Below, piece after piece: positions 8,535 through 17,323 of a stretch of DNA of 64,000 bases (its first letter is position 1; each line of letters starts with the position of its first letter). Origin of the DNA: DATBGS01 sp036557885 (GTDB taxonomy: Bacteria; Chloroflexota; Ktedonobacteria; Ktedonobacterales; DATBGS01); assembly GCA_036557885.1 (NCBI GenBank), contig DATBGS010000005.1, positions 67,317-131,316 on the forward strand. Direction: 5' to 3'. The position numbers and the translations under genes were made by a program. A model generated the notes under the pieces. The model did not search any database, had not been told where the DNA came from, and saw only the letters and a program-made list of their open reading frames with translations.

Positions 8535-10376
8535 TCATTCTGGCGCCAGACCCCAGTGTTCGGGAGAACGCCACAGGCCGGAAAGAATCAGTTCCCGAAT
8601 AAACACCAGTTCCTTTGGGAGCCGATCATAGAGCTTCATAAACAGTTCCTCGTGCGCCAGCAACTCTTGCTGCCAGACATCACGCTCAACCGACATCAAC
8701 TCGTTGAACTGCGCCCGCGTGAAGCCTTCCATGCCGCGCCAGTCCAGGTCTTCGTAGCGGGGCATCCAGCCTATCGGACTCTCGATGCTCACCGCGCGCC
8801 CCCGCGCCCGCTCCACAATCCACTTCAGAATACGCATATTCTCGCCAAAGCCTGCCCACAGGAATTTGCCTTCAGCGTCGCGCCTGAACCAGTTGACGCA
8901 GAAGATACGCGGCGGGTTGGAGAGATTACGCCCAAAGTTAAGCCAGTGGTTAAAATAGTCCGCCATGTGATAGCCAATAAACGGCAGCATGGCAAACGGG
9001 TCGCGGCGCACCTCACCGAGCTTGCCAGCAGCAGCAGCCGTCATCTCCGACCCCATTGTCGCGGCGGCATAGACGCCATAGTTCCAGTTAAACGCCTGAT
9101 ACACCAGCGGCACAGCGTTCGAGCGCCTGCCGCCAAAGATAAACGCGGCAATCGGCACGCCCTGCGGGTCATTGCTGGCCGGGTCTATCACCGGGCACTG
9201 GCTGATCGGCGCAGTAAAACGCGCATTGGGGTGCGCCGCCTTGCGTCCGCTGTCGGGCGTCCAATTCTGGCCCATCCAATCAATCAGATGAGCGGGCGGC
9301 GTCTTGGTCATGCCTTCCCACCAGACATCGCCGTCATCGGTAAGCGCGACATTGGTGAAGATCGCGTTGGCGCGAATTGAGGCCATCGCATTTGGGTTCG
9401 AGGCTTCGTTGGTCCCCGGCGCTACTCCAAAAAAACCGGCTTCCGGGTTGATTGCATAGAGCTTGCCATCTGCCCCTGGTTTAATCCAGGCAATATCATC
9501 GCCAACCGTCGTCACCTTCCAGCCCTCTTCCTGAAAGGCTTTCGGCGGGATAAGCATGGCGAAATTGGTTTTGCCGCAGGCGCTTGGAAAGGCAGCCACC
9601 ACATAGGTTTTCTCGCCATGCGGATTTTCAACGCCCAGAATCAACATATGCTCAGCCAGCCAGCCCTCGTCGCGTGCTAGCACCGACGCGATACGCAGCG
9701 CAAAGCACTTCTTGCCGAGCAGCGCGTTGCCGCCATAGCCAGAGCCATACGACCAGATTGCGCGCTCCTCTGGGAAATGCACGATATACTTGTGGTCCGG
9801 GTTACACGGCCAGGGAACATCTTGCTGGCCTGGCTCCAGCGGCATACCAACCGAATGCAGGCAGGGAATAAAAACACCCTTTTCCCCCAGCACATCATAG
9901 ACAGCGCGGCCCATCCGCGTCATAATGCGCATGCTCACCGCAACATAGGGGGAATCGGTAAGCTCAACACCCAAATGCGCAATCTTCGAGCCAAGCGGCC
10001 CCATACTAAACGGGATAACATACATGGTCCGCCCGCGCATACTCCCACGAAAGAGCCGCAGCAGCGTGTCTTTCATCTCTCTGGGGTGAACCCAGTTATT
10101 GGTGGGGCCAGCATCGGCTTTGCTCAAAGAACAAATAAATGTCCGATCTTCAACGCGGGCCACATCGCTGGGGTCCGAGCGAGCCAGGAAACTATTGGGA
10201 CGCTTCTCCGAGTTCAGCCGCTGAAGCGTGCCCGACTCCACCATCTGTTCGCAGAGGCGATCATATTCTTCCTGAGAGCCATCACACCAATACACTTGAT
10301 CTGGTGTGCAGAGCGCTACCATTTCTTCGACCCAGGCACGCAGCTTCATGTTGGTGACATAGCCTGGCACAGACAT
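8535..10376 (-). CDS. pckG: Phosphoenolpyruvate carboxykinase (GTP)
   Basis: 613 residues, the usual length for the GTP-dependent enzyme that converts oxaloacetate and GTP to PEP, GDP and CO2 in gluconeogenesis. Diagnostic features are the P-loop with the hyper-reactive cysteine (FPSACGKTNFAML), the kinase-2 region GDDIAWIKPG, a guanine-binding FGGRRSNAVPLVYQ stretch and the PEP/oxaloacetate region MPRYEDLDWRGME. The ATG at 10376 is preferred to a GTG at 10382 because AGAAGGGG lies 8 nt upstream. A perfect LacI-type operator, 164 bp upstream at 10540-10553, may link it to the divergent sugar regulator. Confidence 0.97.
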   Translation of the reverse strand: MSVPGYVTNMKLRAWVEEMVALCTPDQVYWCDGSQEEYDRLCEQMVESGTLQRLNSEKRPNSFLARSDPSDVARVEDRTFICSLSKADAGPTNNWVHPREMKDTLLRLFRGSMRGRTMYVIPFSMGPLGSKIAHLGVELTDSPYVAVSMRIMTRMGRAVYDVLGEKGVFIPCLHSVGMPLEPGQQDVPWPCNPDHKYIVHFPEERAIWSYGSGYGGNALLGKKCFALRIASVLARDEGWLAEHMLILGVENPHGEKTYVVAAFPSACGKTNFAMLIPPKAFQEEGWKVTTVGDDIAWIKPGADGKLYAINPEAGFFGVAPGTNEASNPNAMASIRANAIFTNVALTDDGDVWWEGMTKTPPAHLIDWMGQNWTPDSGRKAAHPNARFTAPISQCPVIDPASNDPQGVPIAAFIFGGRRSNAVPLVYQAFNWNYGVYAAATMGSEMTAAAAGKLGEVRRDPFAMLPFIGYHMADYFNHWLNFGRNLSNPPRIFCVNWFRRDAEGKFLWAGFGENMRILKWIVERARGRAVSIESPIGWMPRYEDLDWRGMEGFTRAQFNELMSVERDVWQQELLAHEELFMKLYDRLPKELVFIRELILSGLWRSPEHWGLAPE

Positions 10377-10539
10377 ACACACTACCCCTTCTAAGACTCA
10401 GCCAGTAACACAAACAAAATAGAGAGCATAAACTGAGCTGTTGGTAAAAGCGAACCAGCGATACATCCACATTGATGTCAAAGCAATTGTAACACCACGC
10501 CGCCGGTTTATCAGAAGGGCCGCTCCTGCCCTGGAAAAG

Positions 10540-10553
10540 TGCAAGCGCTTGCA
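10540..10553. promoter_or_regulatory. LacI-type operator O2 (TGCAAGCGCTTGCA)
   Basis: A perfect 14-bp palindrome with the central CG typical of LacI/GalR operators. It is identical to the core of the operator at 10701-10718. It lies between pckG and the regulator promoter, so it could serve DNA looping or control pckG. Confidence 0.75.
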
Positions 10554-10661
10554 GTGCTTCGTTCCGCCTATGGCCCAGACACCCTTGCAACCGCTTCTTG
10601 GCAAGTAATACAGCGCCGGACTCAAAAAGAAATTTGCCGTGAAAATAGGGCGCAAAAAAGC

Positions 10662-10690
10662 TTGACAAATGCTCAGTCTCCTTTTATAAT
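10662..10690 (+). promoter_or_regulatory. Consensus sigma70 promoter of the LacI-family gene
   Basis: TTGACA at 10662-10667, a 17-bp spacer and TATAAT at 10685-10690: a perfect match to both hexamers. Transcription should start near 10697, directly in front of operator O1, so bound regulator would block its own promoter. Confidence 0.88.
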
Positions 10691-10700
10691 CTCATCAAGA

Positions 10701-10718
10701 TTTGCAAGCGCTTGCAAA
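10701..10718. promoter_or_regulatory. LacI-type operator O1, perfect 18-bp palindrome
   Basis: TTTGCAAGCGCTTGCAAA is fully symmetric and sits between the predicted transcription start and the ribosome-binding site of the regulator. This indicates negative autoregulation. Confidence 0.85.
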
Positions 10719-10732
10719 ATGAGAGGCACCAA

Positions 10733-11776
10733 ATGGCGCGAAAGTCTCCAATAGCACCGCAAGACATCACCATCTTTGATGTGGCACGCGAAGCGAATGT
10801 CTCCTACTCCACCGTCTCGCGTGTCATCAACAACAAAGGCGTCAGGGCTGATAAGCGCGAGCGCGTGCTGCGGGCCATGTCAGAATTGGGGTATGTCGCC
10901 AATCTGCAAGCGCGCAGCCTGGCGGGTGGCAAGTCAAATATCATTGGCCTGCTCGTCCACAGCCTCACAGTGGAATATTTTGGCGAAATCGCGCGCGGCG
11001 TTGACGAGGAATTGGCCGCCCTCCAGTATGACCTCATGCTCTATACCACCCACCGGCGCAAAGGACGAGAATCGGCCTACGTCACCAGACTGACACGCAA
11101 CTTGGTTGATGGCCTCTTGCTTGTCTTGCCACAAAACGCAGAAACCTACCTCGAAACACTACGCCATCGTCGGTTTCCCCATGTGCTGGTTGACCATCAA
11201 GGGGTAGACTTCGATGTCCCCTCGGTGGGCGCCACAAACTGGCAAGGCGGGTATGACGGCACCCACTATCTCATCGAACTTGGGCATCGTCGCATTGGCT
11301 TTATCACTGGAGACATGACGATGGGCTGCGCACGTGATCGCCTGGCAGGGTATCAACAGGCATTAACCGATGCTGGCATCCCTGTGAATCCCACGCTGAT
11401 CTGCGAAGGTGATTTCCTCCAACCGCAAGCCTTTATCTGCGCGAACGTCCTGCTTGACCTTGAGCAGCCACCCACCGCGATCTTTGCTTCCAACGATGTC
11501 TCCGCCTTTGGAGCAATGGAAGCTATACGCACTCGCGGCCTACACATCCCTGGAGATGTCTCCATTCTGGGGTTTGACGACACCCCCCAGTCCGCGCAGG
11601 TCCATCCGGCGCTCACCACCATTCGCCAACCTCTGGCGGAGATGGGCCGCACTGCGACCCAACTTCTCTTCACCTATATCAACGAACCTGATGCTCCTAT
11701 CAAGCGCATTGAATTACCAACGAAGCTTGTTGTCCGGCAATCGTGTCAGGCACCCACCGTGTCATCGCTTGCCTAG
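10733..11776 (+). CDS. LacI/GalR-family transcriptional regulator of the galactoside module
   Basis: 347 residues from the ATG at 10733, seven nucleotides after GAGAGG; an in-frame TTG at 10712 lies inside the operator and is rejected. The N-terminal helix-turn-helix is clear (TIFDVAREANVSYSTVSRV), followed by the hinge helix (NLQARSLAGG) that inserts at the central CG of the operator. Residues 60-335 form the periplasmic-binding-like effector domain, ending with FASNDVSAFGAMEA and ILGFDDTPQSAQVHPALTT. Its own promoter carries perfect operators, so it is autoregulated. The adjacent importer, beta-galactosidase and galactokinase point to a galactoside or galactose as effector. Confidence 0.94.
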   Translation: MARKSPIAPQDITIFDVAREANVSYSTVSRVINNKGVRADKRERVLRAMSELGYVANLQARSLAGGKSNIIGLLVHSLTVEYFGEIARGVDEELAALQYDLMLYTTHRRKGRESAYVTRLTRNLVDGLLLVLPQNAETYLETLRHRRFPHVLVDHQGVDFDVPSVGATNWQGGYDGTHYLIELGHRRIGFITGDMTMGCARDRLAGYQQALTDAGIPVNPTLICEGDFLQPQAFICANVLLDLEQPPTAIFASNDVSAFGAMEAIRTRGLHIPGDVSILGFDDTPQSAQVHPALTTIRQPLAEMGRTATQLLFTYINEPDAPIKRIELPTKLVVRQSCQAPTVSSLA

Positions 11777-12064
11777 CGTAAGCGTGCCACAGTGATCAAT
11801 TTATCGGGGCCGTTTCCCAGGAAACGATGGATGCACAGTGCAAGGTAATGTGTCCCAGACCTGAATCGGGGGAAAGGAGCAAAAAGCAAGCGGCGACTCC
11901 GACCTGATGCGCTGTCAAACTTATCGAGGTGCAAAGTCGCCCAAACCCGATATTCATTATACCCGTCCTGAGCGACAGGGTGCAGAGTGTCATGGTGATT
12001 TCCTGTGATCCATCAGCAAGTATTGTGCAGCGTTGCAGTTCACTTTCAAGGAGCGCAGTTGACC
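11777..12064. other. Intergenic region before the sugar-importer operon
   Basis: No gene is seen. A short dyad (CGTTTC-CCAG-GAAACG, 11811-11826) lies here. A degenerate operator-like TGCAGCGTTGCA lies at 12026-12037 and lacks two bases of the O1 core. No promoter close to consensus was recognised. Confidence 0.5.
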
Positions 12065-13336
12065 ATGAAACGGTATTCTCTCCTTTCCTCCCTGCTGGCG
12101 ATCATGATGTTGGTCCTGGTCGCCTGCGGCGGTGGCTCAACCTCGCCGGGGAAAGTCACCATCAACTGGTGGCACATCAGTACCGCAGACCCGCTCAAGG
12201 GCATCTTTCAAGATTTGGCAAACCAGTACATGAAGGCCCATCCCAACGTTGACATCAAGATCACCGTCATTGAAAACGATGCGTTCAAGACGAAGCTGAA
12301 TACCGCCATGCAGGCGGGCAATCCTCCCGACATCTTCCAGAGTTGGGGCGGCGGAGTCTTGGAGCAATACGCTGCTGCCGGGCTGATGAAAGACATCACT
12401 CCAGATTTGCAGAAGGATGGCTGGGGCGACAGCTTTGGGAAAGCCGGGCTTGACCTGTACAGTTCCGACGGCCACTATTACGGCGTCCCCTGGGATATGG
12501 GCGCGGTAGGCTTCTGGTATAACAAAGCCCTGTTTGCCCAAGCGGGCATCACCCAGACCCCCGCAACCTGGGACGATTTCATCAACACGATCAAGCAGCT
12601 TCAGACAGCAGGCATCACACCGCTGGCGCTTGGCGAAAAAGATGAATGGCCGGGCGCCTTCTACTGGGAGTACCTGGCGGTGCGCCTGGGTGGGAAGGAC
12701 GCTTTTGCCAAGGCATACAGCCACAAGGGCGGCTCGTTCACCGATCAGCCCTTTGTGCAAGCCGGGACATACCTCCAGCAACTCGTTGCCTTGAAGCCCT
12801 TCCAAAATGGCTTCCTGGGTGCCAGCTACGGCGACCACCAGGCGCTGATGGGCAACAGTCAGGCGGCTATGGAACTGATGGGCCAATGGGCGCCATCCGG
12901 TGATGCCGCTGTCGCAACCGATAAAAAAGGCCCGCAGTTTGGCTTCTTCCCCTTCCCCTCGATTCCGGGCGGGGCAGGCGCGCCAACGGATGTGCTGGGT
13001 GGTGGCAATGGCTTTGGCATTGGCAGTAAGGCGCCCCCAGAAGCCGTTGATTTCGTCAAATTCCTGACCAACGCCGACAACGAGCGCAGCTATGCCAAAG
13101 CTGGCGCCGCTTTGCCGCCAGTCAAGGCCGCGCAAGATGCTGTCTCCGACCCCAATTTGCAGACAGTTGCCACCTTGGTTGCTAACGCTGGCTACTACCA
13201 GCTCTACTACGACCAGTTCATGACTCCTGCGGTGGGCACCACAGTGAACGACCAGACTGCGGCGCTCTTTGCGGGAACGGCAACACCACAAGCTGCTGCC
13301 CAGGCTATTGATGCTTCGGCTGCCAGTGGCGGGTGA
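12065..13336 (+). CDS. ABC sugar importer, substrate-binding lipoprotein
   Basis: 423 residues. It begins with a lipoprotein signal: MKRY, a hydrophobic stretch, then the lipobox LVAC with Cys22 as the lipidated residue. The mature part is a family 1 (MalE/UgpB-type) extracellular solute-binding protein: VTINWWHISTADPLKG near the start, and IFQSWGGGVLEQYAAAG and TPATWDDFINTIKQLQ in the lobes. It would hand a sugar to the two permeases that follow. No ATPase gene is in the operon, as is usual when a shared MsmX/UgpC-type ATPase serves several importers. The beta-galactosidase and galactokinase downstream suggest a galactose-containing oligosaccharide as ligand. Confidence 0.93.
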   Translation: MKRYSLLSSLLAIMMLVLVACGGGSTSPGKVTINWWHISTADPLKGIFQDLANQYMKAHPNVDIKITVIENDAFKTKLNTAMQAGNPPDIFQSWGGGVLEQYAAAGLMKDITPDLQKDGWGDSFGKAGLDLYSSDGHYYGVPWDMGAVGFWYNKALFAQAGITQTPATWDDFINTIKQLQTAGITPLALGEKDEWPGAFYWEYLAVRLGGKDAFAKAYSHKGGSFTDQPFVQAGTYLQQLVALKPFQNGFLGASYGDHQALMGNSQAAMELMGQWAPSGDAAVATDKKGPQFGFFPFPSIPGGAGAPTDVLGGGNGFGIGSKAPPEAVDFVKFLTNADNERSYAKAGAALPPVKAAQDAVSDPNLQTVATLVANAGYYQLYYDQFMTPAVGTTVNDQTAALFAGTATPQAAAQAIDASAASGG

Positions 13337-13383
13337 TCTTGTAGCCCTCCAATCGGGAATCTCTCAACGAGTATTCCTGTGTC

Positions 13384-13417
13384 AAGCTGGCGAAATAAAT
13401 TTCTATTTCGCCAGCTT
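13384..13417 (+). terminator. Intercistronic hairpin after the binding-protein gene
   Basis: A perfect 14-bp stem (13384-13397 with 13404-13417) and 6-nt loop between binding protein and first permease. Such hairpins in sugar-ABC operons usually protect the upstream message or partly terminate, so that the binding protein exceeds the permeases. Several T residues and a 140-nt gap follow. Confidence 0.65.
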
Positions 13418-13477
13418 CCAGTTCCACTTTGTATGTGTCACCTCATCCGCTGGGTTTGAGAGAAGGGAGCATCGCCT

Positions 13478-14428
13478 GTGCGACTAACTATTCCAGTTGC
13501 AGCCTCAAATCAAAGCATCCTTGCCATCCGACTTCGACGAAGGGCGGGTACTGCTCTGACTATCACCCTGTTCCTTCTCCCTAGCCTGGTGTTGTATGTC
13601 GCGTTCGTGCTGCTGCCGGTGGTGCAGGCCGCGCATTACAGCCTGTTTAAGTGGAACGGCCTGGGAAGCCTGGATGATTACATTGGGCTGAAAAACTACC
13701 AGACGCTCTTTCACGACCCCATCTTCCTGCAAGCGTTAAAAAACAACTTCATCATTGCCCTGCTGTCGCTTGTGCTGCAATTGCCAGCAGCCATTGTTCT
13801 CGCGCTGCTGCTCAACCGGAGGGTTCCGGGCCGTACCTTTTTCCGTACCGTCTTCTTCTTGCCCTATGTCCTGGCTCCGGTGGTTACGGCATTGATCTGG
13901 TCATTTATCTACAATCCATCCAATGGCCTCATCGCAGGGCTGTTTCGGCAATTCAATCCACAGGGCATCCCGCCAGCTTTCCTGGCAAACCAACATACGG
14001 TGCTCTATGCCATCTTTGCTGCCATCACCTGGCAGTTTTTTGGCTTTCACCTCGTGCTTTACATGGCTGGTTTGCAGAACATTCCTGATGAGCTTGTTGA
14101 TGCTGCCCGCGTGGATGGCGCCAACTCCTGGCAAGTCGCCCGCTATATCACCCTTCCGCTGCTGGGGAGCACCATTCGGCTCTCGGCCTTTCTCTCCATT
14201 TTGGGATCGCTGCAATATTTCGATCTGATCTATGTGATGACCAACGGCGGCCCGGTGAATGCCAGCGAGGTGATGGCAACGTATCAAATCCATTACGGCC
14301 TGCGAGAATTCCGGCTCGGCTATGGCAGCGCAGTTGGTGTGGTCATGTTTGGCCTGTGTTTTTTGTTTGCGCTCCTCTATCAGCGCCTGATTATGCGGCA
14401 AGACCTCACCGGTCAATCGGCGCTATGA
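13478..14428 (+). CDS. ABC sugar importer permease (MalF/UgpA type)
   Basis: 316 residues from a GTG start behind AAGGGAG. It has six predicted membrane segments, the first at about residues 25-50. The EAA loop that docks the ATPase is DELVDAARVDGANSWQVARY (about 206-225), followed by ITLPLL, as in binding-protein-dependent permeases. It forms a heterodimer with the next gene product, 24 bp downstream. Confidence 0.93.
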   Translation: MRLTIPVAASNQSILAIRLRRRAGTALTITLFLLPSLVLYVAFVLLPVVQAAHYSLFKWNGLGSLDDYIGLKNYQTLFHDPIFLQALKNNFIIALLSLVLQLPAAIVLALLLNRRVPGRTFFRTVFFLPYVLAPVVTALIWSFIYNPSNGLIAGLFRQFNPQGIPPAFLANQHTVLYAIFAAITWQFFGFHLVLYMAGLQNIPDELVDAARVDGANSWQVARYITLPLLGSTIRLSAFLSILGSLQYFDLIYVMTNGGPVNASEVMATYQIHYGLREFRLGYGSAVGVVMFGLCFLFALLYQRLIMRQDLTGQSAL

Positions 14429-14452
14429 GCAGCCCAGAGGGGGAATCCGTCT

Positions 14453-15292
14453 ATGCGCATCTCTGTCAACCGGCAGCGGCTGTCGCTGCCAGCATTTGCG
14501 GTCTGCTGTGTGGTAGCAAGTATTGTCCTCATCCCACTGCTTGCTACCGTGCTAGGTGGGCTGCGAACAAATGGCGAACTCTTAATCGCGCCTTTCAGCA
14601 TCCCCAAGGCATTGCACTGGGAGAACTATGGCAAAATCCTGGAGCTTGATAGCCCTTTTTGGCCCGCGCTGCTGAACAGCGTGCTGATCCTGGTGGGGAC
14701 AGTGGGCTTGCTGCTCGTCACCGCCAGCCCTGCCGCCTTTGTGCTGGCGCGCATCTCTTTTCCTGGGCGCGAGGTAATTTTTAATATCTTTCTCTTTGGC
14801 CTGCTTTTCCCAGCAACCGTTGCGGTGCTGCCCCTCTACATCACCATTCGCCAGTTGGGTCTGCTCGATAACCTGTGGGGCGTCATTTTGCCGCAGATTG
14901 CCTTTGGCTTTCCCACCACCATCCTGATCCTGCGCAACTTCTTTCGCGCCATCCCCCAGGAGCTTGAAGACGCCGCTATCGTTGATGGGGCATCGAGATT
15001 GATCTTTTTCTTGCGTATCTTATTGCCCCTGGCACGTCCGGCTATTGCGGCGGTGAGCATTTTGGCAACCGTTGGCAGTTGGAATAGCTTCCTGCTCCCC
15101 CTCCTCGTTTTGACAGATCAGTCCAAGTGGACGCTGCCTCTGGCAGTGACACAGTTCCAACAGCAATTTTCAACCGACTGGGCCTCCATACTTGCCTTTA
15201 TCACCCTGGCAATGATTCCGGCTGTGTTCGCCTATCTCCTTGCCGAGCGCCAGATTGTGGCTGGCCTGACGGCTGGCGCAGTGAAAGGATAA
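14453..15292 (+). CDS. ABC sugar importer permease (MalG/UgpE type)
   Basis: 279 residues with about six membrane segments and the EAA loop at roughly 165-190 (PQELEDAAIVDGASRLIFF followed by RILLPLARP). This is the second permease of the importer, of the MalG class. It is preceded by GAGGGGGAA and followed 12 bp later by the beta-galactosidase, so it belongs to the same operon. Confidence 0.93.
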   Translation: MRISVNRQRLSLPAFAVCCVVASIVLIPLLATVLGGLRTNGELLIAPFSIPKALHWENYGKILELDSPFWPALLNSVLILVGTVGLLLVTASPAAFVLARISFPGREVIFNIFLFGLLFPATVAVLPLYITIRQLGLLDNLWGVILPQIAFGFPTTILILRNFFRAIPQELEDAAIVDGASRLIFFLRILLPLARPAIAAVSILATVGSWNSFLLPLLVLTDQSKWTLPLAVTQFQQQFSTDWASILAFITLAMIPAVFAYLLAERQIVAGLTAGAVKG

Positions 15293-15304
15293 AGGGGGCT
15301 ACTG

Positions 15305-17323
15305 GTGGCTGTCACGCTCACTGAACAAGGTCTTGATATTGACGGGAAAGCTGTTCCTGTCTACTCCGGCAGTGTTCACTACTGGCGCCTGGAACGCGAA
15401 CAATGGCCGCTCATTCTGGATAAGGTGCAATCGCTTGGCTTTGGAATGATCGAAACCTACATCCCCTGGTCAGTGCATGAAACCGCCCCTGGCGTGTTTG
15501 ATTGGGGGGCCAGCGACCCACGCAAAGATTTTGAGGCATTTTGCCAGCTCTGCGAGGCATCCGGCCTCTACCTCATGGTGCGTCCTGGCCCCTTGATTAA
15601 TGCCGAATTGACGGATTTCGGCTTTCCTGAATGGGTGCTGCTCGATCCCCAGATACAGGCGCATAATGCTCTGGGCACCCTCCACCTGGATGCTGCCTGG
15701 GGCTTCCATCCCCCGCGCCCCTACCCTGTCCCCTCCTATGCTAGCCCCGCCTTCTTTAAAGCGGTTGGGGAGTGGTTTGATGCCGTCTGCCCGATCATCG
15801 CGCGCCATCTTGCCCCCAAAGGGTGCATCGTTGCCGTGCAAAGCGACAATGAAACCTGTTACATGTTTCAAGATCAGGCATACGCCACAGACTATAGCCC
15901 CGCCTCCATTACAGCGTATCGCGGGTTCCTCAGAGAGCGCTACGGAACCATCGCCCACCTCAACGCCATCTATACACAGCACTTTCAAGATTTCGACACC
16001 ATTGACCCACCGCGCGACTGTCAAATCTGTACCGCTGCGGATGTCCCCTGGCACCGCGACTGGGTAGAGTACAAAGAGCGCTATATTCATCAGAGCGTCG
16101 TGCAGATTGCCAAGATGCTGCGTGATCGCGGCGTGCTGGGCGTGCCCCTGTTCCATGATGTTGCCTGGCAATATAGCACACCGCTTGATATTGCGCGTAT
16201 GGAGTCCGATTCAGCGCTTGACTGGGTTGGCCTCAACCTCTATCGTGGTCCCCACGATTACACCGGAACCATCCAGCGCATGCGCTATCTGGCAGGGACG
16301 ACCAGATTGCCCTTTGTGCCAGAATTTGGCAGCGGCATCTGGAGCCATCATCCCCGGACCCCAACCGCAGCCGAACAGGAATTTACCACCCTTGCCGCCC
16401 TGATGCATGGTATGCGTGCCGTCAATTTTTACATGCTGGTGGAACGCGAACGCTGGCAGGGCAGCCCGATTACTCGTCATGGCACCTATCGCCCGGAGTA
16501 TGCCGATTTCTATCAGCGGCTCTCAGCGTTCCTCAAACACTACCCGCTTGGCACATTCAGCCGCCAAACGCCCGTCGTCACGCTGCTCAACTATGATCTT
16601 GGGCGCTATGCGGCAATGGCCTCAACGCTGCATTACGCCCATGTTGATCTGCTCAAGCTGCCAGAAGAACTTGGCGTGGTAGACCTTGAGCTTGGTTTTC
16701 GCTGGGATGTCGCCCGCGAAGCCGACCATCATCGCTCTGATAACTGGCTGGGCAACGTCTTCCTCCAGTTCAAGCAGCGCCAGCTAGATTATGACATTTC
16801 CGACAGCCATATCAATCCAGACCGCTTGCGGCGTTATCCCATTGCCTGCATCCCCACTGTGGACTTCATGGACGCCAGCGATCAGCAGAGGCTCTTGGAT
16901 TACGTCGCTCAAGGCGGCTGCCTGATCATCGGGCCTGGCGTGCCCTCGCTCGACAGCAACTTGCGGTCCTGCGCAATCTTGAGCAAAGCAATACAAGAAC
17001 CTGGAGAGGTGGCTTTTGGCTCTGGAAAGATCATCTGGGCACTCACCGGCGCGCTCAGCACCACCCTCGCGCAGCATGTGCCAGCGCCCACAATCCGCTG
17101 GGACGCGCCAGAGGTAGAGGTTGTTGAGCAGGTTGGGAAAACGCAGCGCCTCCTCTTCATTGCCAACCCCAAAGATCAGAAGCAGCGCGTCACCCTCACC
17201 TTCGATACGCCGCGCCATCTGCTTCCAGTATGGAGCGAGGCAGCAACATCTTCGCGCGGCAAACACCTGACGCTTGACCTGGCCCCCTATACCATCCAGG
17301 TCTGGGAGGCATCGCATGATTGA
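15305..17323 (+). CDS. GH35-type beta-galactosidase
   Basis: 672 residues with no signal peptide, so it should act in the cytoplasm on imported sugar. The TIM barrel opens with the family pattern GSVHYWRLEREQWPLILDKV, then ETYIPWSVHET and MVRPGPLINAE. The acid/base glutamate is expected in VAVQSDNETC, where GH35 enzymes have VQxENEYG, and the nucleophile in PFVPEFGSG. The D before N and T after E depart from the common motif, so linkage specificity may differ. A C-terminal region (about 480-670) includes a glutamine-amidotransferase-like stretch around CLIIGPGVPSLDSN. The start is the GTG at 15305 behind AAAGGGGG, and the gene overlaps the next by 8 bp. Confidence 0.88.
   Translation: MAVTLTEQGLDIDGKAVPVYSGSVHYWRLEREQWPLILDKVQSLGFGMIETYIPWSVHETAPGVFDWGASDPRKDFEAFCQLCEASGLYLMVRPGPLINAELTDFGFPEWVLLDPQIQAHNALGTLHLDAAWGFHPPRPYPVPSYASPAFFKAVGEWFDAVCPIIARHLAPKGCIVAVQSDNETCYMFQDQAYATDYSPASITAYRGFLRERYGTIAHLNAIYTQHFQDFDTIDPPRDCQICTAADVPWHRDWVEYKERYIHQSVVQIAKMLRDRGVLGVPLFHDVAWQYSTPLDIARMESDSALDWVGLNLYRGPHDYTGTIQRMRYLAGTTRLPFVPEFGSGIWSHHPRTPTAAEQEFTTLAALMHGMRAVNFYMLVERERWQGSPITRHGTYRPEYADFYQRLSAFLKHYPLGTFSRQTPVVTLLNYDLGRYAAMASTLHYAHVDLLKLPEELGVVDLELGFRWDVAREADHHRSDNWLGNVFLQFKQRQLDYDISDSHINPDRLRRYPIACIPTVDFMDASDQQRLLDYVAQGGCLIIGPGVPSLDSNLRSCAILSKAIQEPGEVAFGSGKIIWALTGALSTTLAQHVPAPTIRWDAPEVEVVEQVGKTQRLLFIANPKDQKQRVTLTFDTPRHLLPVWSEAATSSRGKHLTLDLAPYTIQVWEASHD

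Larger units (their letters stand above)
10377..10732. other. Divergent control region between pckG and lacI-family gene
   Basis: Non-coding. It contains a consensus sigma70 promoter toward the regulator and two perfect palindromes sharing the TGCAAGCGCTTGCA core, centred 163 bp apart. No convincing promoter toward pckG was found. Confidence 0.75.

Noticed and set aside
8370..9380. 336-codon open frame on the plus strand
   Set aside because: It lies antisense within pckG, lacks a ribosome-binding site of its own and matches no family. pckG has all its catalytic motifs.
12026..12037. TGCAGCGTTGCA as an operator of the sugar importer
   Set aside because: It lacks the two central bases of the perfect operators, so spacing of the half-sites is wrong. 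Kept only as a note in the intergenic entry.
12137..13291. 384-codon open frame on the minus strand
   Set aside because: Shadow of the substrate-binding lipoprotein gene; composition is driven by codon bias on the opposite strand.
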